This document shows, one piece after another, positions 60,181 to 64,000 of a stretch of 64,000 nt of DNA; within the stretch, counting starts at the first letter, position 1; the number at the start of each line of letters is the position of its first letter. This DNA is from a virus, in IMG/VR virus record IMGVR_UViG_3300042860_004240, positions 17,066-81,065 of that record; one strand, given 5' to 3'. The notes under the pieces were generated by a model. The model saw only the letters and a program-made list of their open reading frames with translations. It ran no database searches and was not told the DNA's origin. A program made the position numbers and the translations under genes.

Positions 60181-60695
60181 TACCATTGGGTATACTCACT
60201 TTCGGAATGCATTCCTTTGTCTTCTCTTGCTGAAGCTATTTGCATTGATTGAACCTTGTCCATTAATTTTCTAGCCGACTCAGAAGCTATTCTAGAAGAA
60301 GTCTCCATCGACTCTGCTAAGTTGACTATAGCTTCTGCAGTCACCATAGCCTCGTATTCGCCTTCTGCTGCAGTCAGCGCTGATGCTTCTCTTTCGGCTT
60401 CGTTCTTGCCGTTTCTATTCTTCTTGTAGATTCTTTTATACCTACCTTCTACTATCTTATAATGGGCTCTAGCCATACCAGCAAATCTAGCTGCTCTACC
60501 AAAGGCGTTGGAAGTTTTAGCTACAAGATTAGCTAGGTCATGGATACCTAAATCTACATTATCCATATCTGGTATTTCAATAAAATACTTTTTATAGTTT
60601 TCACCCGCAGCGTAAGCATTTAGCACCTCTGTTATCTGAGGGCTTAAAAAATCGCTAAGTAAGCGGTGTAGCGTTTGTAGATTTTGATCTTCCAA
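60180..60695 (-). CDS. Helical hypothetical protein
   Basis: 171 residues, long helices with Ala/Glu heptads, consistent with a coiled-coil assembly protein. Follows the sigma factor gene by 4 bases. Unknown. Confidence 0.62.
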   Translation of the reverse strand: MEDQNLQTLHRLLSDFLSPQITEVLNAYAAGENYKKYFIEIPDMDNVDLGIHDLANLVAKTSNAFGRAARFAGMARAHYKIVEGRYKRIYKKNRNGKNEAEREASALTAAEGEYEAMVTAEAIVNLAESMETSSRIASESARKLMDKVQSMQIASAREDKGMHSESEYTQW

Positions 60696-60699
60696 TTTT

Positions 60700-61549
60700 T
60701 TATTCCTTTACGAATTTGAAAAGATCCTCTAGATTTGAGGATGCTATTATTGATTTAATTTTATCTCTTATATCTTTTAAGTGTTCTCTAACTGTGTTAG
60801 GATGCTCTGTTATTCTTTCTGCTATCTCCGAAGATTTCTTTCCATCAACAAACCTCCATTTTAGCAGCTGTCTCTCTTGAATGGATAGCTGGTTGAAAGG
60901 TTCTGCCGCAGTAGTCCCAAGAACCCACATCTCATCTATTGATTCAACACATAACAGCTTTGCTAGATCGTACTCTACTGGTGGAGCCTTGAACCCTACT
61001 TGTTGTTCGCCGTCTTCTGGTTCGTAATCATCATCTGTTATAAGCGGAAATGTTTTTCTTCCTAGTTGATCTATTAAGAATGTGTCAACATTTTTCTTCA
61101 ATAAGTAGAAGAAATAACTATAAAGGAATGCGCTAAATGGTATAGGCCCTTTCTCGGAGTCTTTCCTTTGATACCTGCCTATGCACTGAAAGAACGTCAT
61201 GTCGACAGTCTGCCTGATGTCTTCTTCGTCCCCGTACCTTTTTGCCATGTAGGTTATTCCCCTCATCGCTTCATTAACTATCTTCAAAGCAGAAGGGTTC
61301 ATCTTGTTCCTTACCAAGGCTAGCCTTGCGTAATTGTCTTTTATAAAAAGAGCTATGAACCTTCTTATGTCATAATCTGCTAGGTTGTACTTTCCGGTAG
61401 TACAGCATTGTAGAATACTTTGTCAAAAAGTTATTGAAAACTTTTATCAATTCATTTTGAGCGGACATGTTTCCATCTTTTGCTTTTTGAATCAAGTCCT
61501 GCATTTCGTTTTCTTCTAAGGTGTAATACTGTTCCTTATATGCCGCCAT
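60700..61549 (-). CDS. Phage sigma-70-family factor read through a +1 shift at CGG
   Basis: ATG 61549 (GGAAGG upstream) opens 51 codons ending STMLYY, then CGG (61396-61394) followed by A; skipping C continues GKYNLADYD... into the long frame to 60700, ~282 residues in all. The product has a region-2-like part (DEEDIRQTVDMTFFQCIGRYQ ... FLYSYFFYLLKKNVD) and a region-4 helix-turn-helix (LSIQERQLLKWRFVDGKK, SEIAERITEHPNTVREHL). It should direct RNA polymerase to phage promoters, such as the TGnTATAAT boxes. Without the shift only a TTG-started fragment (from 61317) would carry both regions. If the shift is regulated, it would control late transcription. Confidence 0.72.
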
Positions 61550-61550
61550 T

Positions 61551-62117
61551 TTATTTGCCTTCCCATTTGTATATTAATTCAAAGTAATAATCCCTGATAT
61601 CTTCATAGAAAATTACATTAGGTACTTCTAGGTCTTCGACAAACTTTTTGGCTTCATTTGAATACCTGCTTATGATCATCGTGAACTTACTAAACTCTTC
61701 TGGATAATACCTTTTAAATCTTTTAATTTTTATTTTACTTTTTTCATCTAGATAACCTTTTATCTCAATCCATTCTTGAGTTTTATTAAAATAAAAATCA
61801 GGAGTATAAGATTTAGTTCCCCTTTTAATCGGGTATGTAAAAACTTTTGGTTCAAATTCAAAATCTATTTTATATATGAGAGCAAGCCTTGCAAAGTTTG
61901 CTTCCCAATTAGACCTTACGTTTATTCCTATGTCTTCTCTGTATCCAGTTTTTGTGTACCTGTACAAGTTGCCTTTGCCGCCTTTGGGTGATACACTATC
62001 CTCTTGCGGTATATTTTTATTTAAATATTTCTTAGCAGCGGCTTTAAAATTCGGATGTTTTGATTGAAAAGATTTTTCCAAAAAAAACTCGTCTGGCTTG
62101 ACAACTGTGATGCTCAT
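61551..62117 (-). CDS. PD-(D/E)XK-type endonuclease
   Basis: 188 residues. VRSNWEANFARLALIY, SYTPDFYF and EWIEIKGYLDEKSK form the E...PD...ExK active site of restriction-endonuclease-fold nucleases found in phages (head-completion or repair nucleases). AAGGAT ribosome site. Directly upstream of the sigma gene with 1-base spacing. Confidence 0.75.
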   Translation of the reverse strand: MSITVVKPDEFFLEKSFQSKHPNFKAAAKKYLNKNIPQEDSVSPKGGKGNLYRYTKTGYREDIGINVRSNWEANFARLALIYKIDFEFEPKVFTYPIKRGTKSYTPDFYFNKTQEWIEIKGYLDEKSKIKIKRFKRYYPEEFSKFTMIISRYSNEAKKFVEDLEVPNVIFYEDIRDYYFELIYKWEGK

Positions 62118-62147
62118 GAGATATCCTTACTGCTTGTTAGTTATACC

Positions 62148-62159
62148 TATTATATAATA
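62148..62159. promoter_or_regulatory. Palindromic bidirectional -10 element
   Basis: TATTATATAATA is a perfect palindrome and gives a TATAAT box in both directions, between the divergent genes at 62117 (-) and 62205 (+). Confidence 0.5.
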
Positions 62160-62204
62160 CTTTTAAATAAAATACAAGTTAACCACTCAGAATAGGAAAA
62201 TAAG

Positions 62205-62381
62205 ATGACAACATTAAACTTACTAGTTAATAATTTTGTAGCTGATATGCAGAGCTCGGCAGTTAAGACTCTCGAACTGCTTGGTTACAGCACAGATGAT
62301 GCAATCAAGGTAGTTATCGAAAGCGACAATGGCGTTGACCTTGTAGCTGATTCAGTTAACAACGCAACTTACAGTATCTAA
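62205..62381 (+). CDS. Small helical protein
   Basis: 58 residues with AATAGGAAAATAAG upstream. Lone plus-strand gene with its own terminator, so expressed by itself; its codons are richer in GC than neighbours. Could be a highly expressed small effector. Contains a helix LLGYSTDDAIKVVIES. Confidence 0.6.
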   Translation: MTTLNLLVNNFVADMQSSAVKTLELLGYSTDDAIKVVIESDNGVDLVADSVNNATYSI

Positions 62382-62400
62382 TTTAAATTAATTAGACAAC

Positions 62401-63207
62401 TTAGCCCAGGGCCTTTCGGCTCTGGGCTTTTTTGTTGCGCATAACTCCGGTTGCACAAGCACCGGACTTTGCATGGTCGCAGAAAGAACAGACTCTTTCA
62501 TTGGACGTAGTAGGGAAGCTGATGTCATTCCTAATCTTATTACCCTGTTCGATCAAGTTATCGTAGGCAGATTGGATGTCCTCGTCAGTAAACAAATGGC
62601 CCTTGCGCTTACCTGATCTTAGGTAATAAAGCTCCGCATAGATCTGCTTGTCAGGATAGGCTAGCTTGGCTGCCAGAGCGTATATACCGAGCTGTAGGTT
62701 GTCTTTAATGGATTTTTGCGATACTTCCCACTTACCGGTTTTATAATCTATAATCTCGATTCTGTCGTCGTATTCATCGACTCTATCTATGAAACCATTA
62801 ACATTAAATGGACCTACAATAAAGTTAAAACCCATTTCTTTATGTTTAATATGTAGGGTCTCACCGGAATGTCTATCGTAGAATTCGTTTAATATCTCTT
62901 TGCCAACTGATATAAGCTCAGAGTTAATAATAGAATTAGGATCCCACTCAGACTTCTTTTGTTCATAAGAATTAAAAAGACTCTCTATGTCTAGGTCTTT
63001 TTCGTTGGAAAGATTATCCTCTAACACGGAGTGAACTATATTGCCTAGTACGGCTGCCTCTCCAAATAGTCTAGGTTCTTTTTGTATGTAGCCATAAAAG
63101 TATTTTGCTGGGCACATTTTGTAAGTGTCAATCCTAGAATACGACAAGTCCATCAAGGACATTCTTTCCAAGTCAGAAAGATCTGCTACCGATTTAATGT
63201 TTATCAT
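62401..63207 (-). CDS. RecB/Cas4-type PD-(D/E)XK exonuclease with Fe-S Cys
   Basis: 268 residues. SYSRIDTYKMCPAKYFYGYI start (first Cys), GNIVHSVLE, VNGFIDRVDEYDDRIEIIDYKTGKW (D...E-x-K) and a C-terminal CSFCDHAKSGAC. One N-terminal plus three C-terminal Cys are the Fe-S pattern of Cas4/AddB-type nucleases. Likely a recombination or end-processing exonuclease. Confidence 0.88.
   Translation of the reverse strand: MINIKSVADLSDLERMSLMDLSYSRIDTYKMCPAKYFYGYIQKEPRLFGEAAVLGNIVHSVLEDNLSNEKDLDIESLFNSYEQKKSEWDPNSIINSELISVGKEILNEFYDRHSGETLHIKHKEMGFNFIVGPFNVNGFIDRVDEYDDRIEIIDYKTGKWEVSQKSIKDNLQLGIYALAAKLAYPDKQIYAELYYLRSGKRKGHLFTDEDIQSAYDNLIEQGNKIRNDISFPTTSNERVCSFCDHAKSGACATGVMRNKKAQSRKALG
62403..62433 (+). 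terminator. Rho-independent terminator
   Basis: AGCCCAGGGCC-TTTC-GGCTCTGGGCT followed by six T on the plus strand. Ends the gene at 62205-62381 and overlaps the 3' end of the convergent nuclease gene. Confidence 0.88.
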
Positions 63208-63375
63208 TTATTCCTTTAGATTGTCAGGGGAGAATATTAAAGTTCCATGTTCATCGAATTCTCTTCCGAGGTCATCGATATAATGATTGTTGTAAATGTT
63301 TCTATAAGACCCGTTTGGCATTGGGACCCAGCCAGTATCGCCCAGCTCCATTTCGTCATAGTTTTCTTTCTTCAT
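63208..63375 (-). CDS. Small hypothetical protein
   Basis: 55 residues between the nuclease (TAAATG junction) and the next gene. Acidic, Gly/Asn-rich, with TGWVPMPNGSYRNIYNNHY. No family recognised. Confidence 0.55.
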   Translation of the reverse strand: MKKENYDEMELGDTGWVPMPNGSYRNIYNNHYIDDLGREFDEHGTLIFSPDNLKE

Positions 63376-63609
63376 CTATTGTTCCTCTTCTTCATCTACA
63401 GAGTTAGTTTGGATAACACAATTCATTATAGACTCCATATTAAACCAATAGTTAAGCACTCCGTATAAGTGCTCGAGTTCTTCTTTTGTTGCGTTAAAAC
63501 CTGCTGCACCAGATTGAATAAAAAACAAAGGCTTTTCTTCGTCTATTGATTCGTACTCTACAAGGACAACGTTGCCCATGTGCATTCTGCCTACTTCTGC
63601 TCTTAACAT
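63376..63609 (-). CDS. Hypothetical protein
   Basis: 77 residues: beta-rich N-terminus (MLRAEVGRMHMGNVVLVEYE) and an acidic tail. Abuts the next gene. Unknown. Confidence 0.6.
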   Translation of the reverse strand: MLRAEVGRMHMGNVVLVEYESIDEEKPLFFIQSGAAGFNATKEELEHLYGVLNYWFNMESIMNCVIQTNSVDEEEEQ

Positions 63610-63612
63610 AAA

Positions 63613-63978
63613 TTAGTCTCCAACTATTGTTATAGGGTTCCAGTTTGGATCGCCCATTTTATTTCTCATGTCATTAACGTAAGAGTCCCAATCTCTTTCG
63701 TCTTCTGATTTCTTCTCTATCTTCACGGTGCCTGCATACGGGTTTGATTTAAATCTAGTTATGACTATTCGACCCTGCTGGGTTTTCCATCTTAGTATCC
63801 CGTTTCTGCAATCACAATAGTCATCCTGACATGGCTCTATCATCCCTTGCGGATCATATCTTCCACTGCATCCGTTACACTTTGTGTAACGTTCTTTGTT
63901 CTCGCATCTGCCACAAGAATGACAATACTTCCAACAATCTTTTTCTGTTGGATTTTGAAAACTGCCTATCGCTGCCAT
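63613..63978 (-). CDS. Cys-rich zinc-binding protein
   Basis: 121 residues, AGGAG ribosome site. CHSCGRCENKERYTKCNGC and CQDDYCDC supply many zinc ligands. First gene seen on the minus strand at this edge. Unknown function. Confidence 0.65.
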   Translation of the reverse strand: MAAIGSFQNPTEKDCWKYCHSCGRCENKERYTKCNGCSGRYDPQGMIEPCQDDYCDCRNGILRWKTQQGRIVITRFKSNPYAGTVKIEKKSEDERDWDSYVNDMRNKMGDPNWNPITIVGD

Positions 63979-64000
63979 AACTCTCCTATTTATAGTATGA

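Overview
The window looks like part of a large, AT-rich double-stranded DNA phage genome from an actinobacterial host. This is inferred from dense, tightly spaced small genes with ATGA/TAATG overlaps, several tRNA genes, a phage-type sigma factor, a dNMP kinase, RNase H, a holin and an M15-type endolysin. The host guess rests on a WhiB-like protein, Thr/Pro-rich linkers in secreted proteins and leaderless-looking TGnTATAAT promoters. I recognised no terminase, portal, capsid or DNA polymerase here, so plasmid or prophage origin is not formally excluded.

Layout. 1-8.6 kb (+): the end of an unidentified protein, a secreted subtilase, WhiB, a cold-shock protein, many small unknown proteins, tRNA-Leu(UAA), tRNA(CAU) and a tRNA-like element. 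8.6-22.3 kb (+): a block built around a ubiquitin-like conjugation cassette: ubiquitin-like protein, E1/ThiF enzyme, JAMM peptidase, three putative E2-like proteins (one fused to zinc-binding modules) and an AAA+ ATPase. It resembles the PRTRC / Prok-E2 / Prok-JAB systems. 22.3-31 kb (+): MerR-like regulator, SSB-like OB protein, UDG-like protein, tRNA-Arg, KTSC protein, a proteasome beta-like Ntn hydrolase, a kinase-nucleotidyltransferase fusion and an acyl carrier protein. 31-40.2 kb (+): a metabolic operon with seven Fe(II)/2-oxoglutarate oxygenases, an FkbM-like methyltransferase, a cytochrome P450, a ketosynthase and an acyl-ACP desaturase-like diiron protein. 40.2-42 kb: a long gene in four reading-frame pieces. 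42-64 kb (mostly -): an RmlB-like sugar dehydratase, an odd tRNA-Gly, membrane proteins, three more 2OG-oxygenase-fold proteins, the lysis region with a giant Thr-linker surface protein, a glycan cluster with a GDP-mannose epimerase-like enzyme, then nucleotide and DNA metabolism genes and a sigma factor.

Two things stand out. First, four genes can only be read full length through six +1 frameshifts, and every one falls where the upstream frame has an in-frame CGG codon followed by A (five times) or C (once), so that skipping C gives a Gly codon (GGA/GGC). The window also encodes a tRNA-Gly whose anticodon loop reads U-U-U-C-C-G-A, so U34-C35-C36-G37 could pair with the four bases CGGA. This suggests phage-encoded quadruplet decoding; indels in the assembly are the main alternative. 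Second, the ubiquitin-like cassette is followed about 4.5 kb downstream by a proteasome beta-like peptidase, which would make a phage-encoded tagging and proteolysis pathway.

All functional assignments come from reading motifs by eye; no database search was run.
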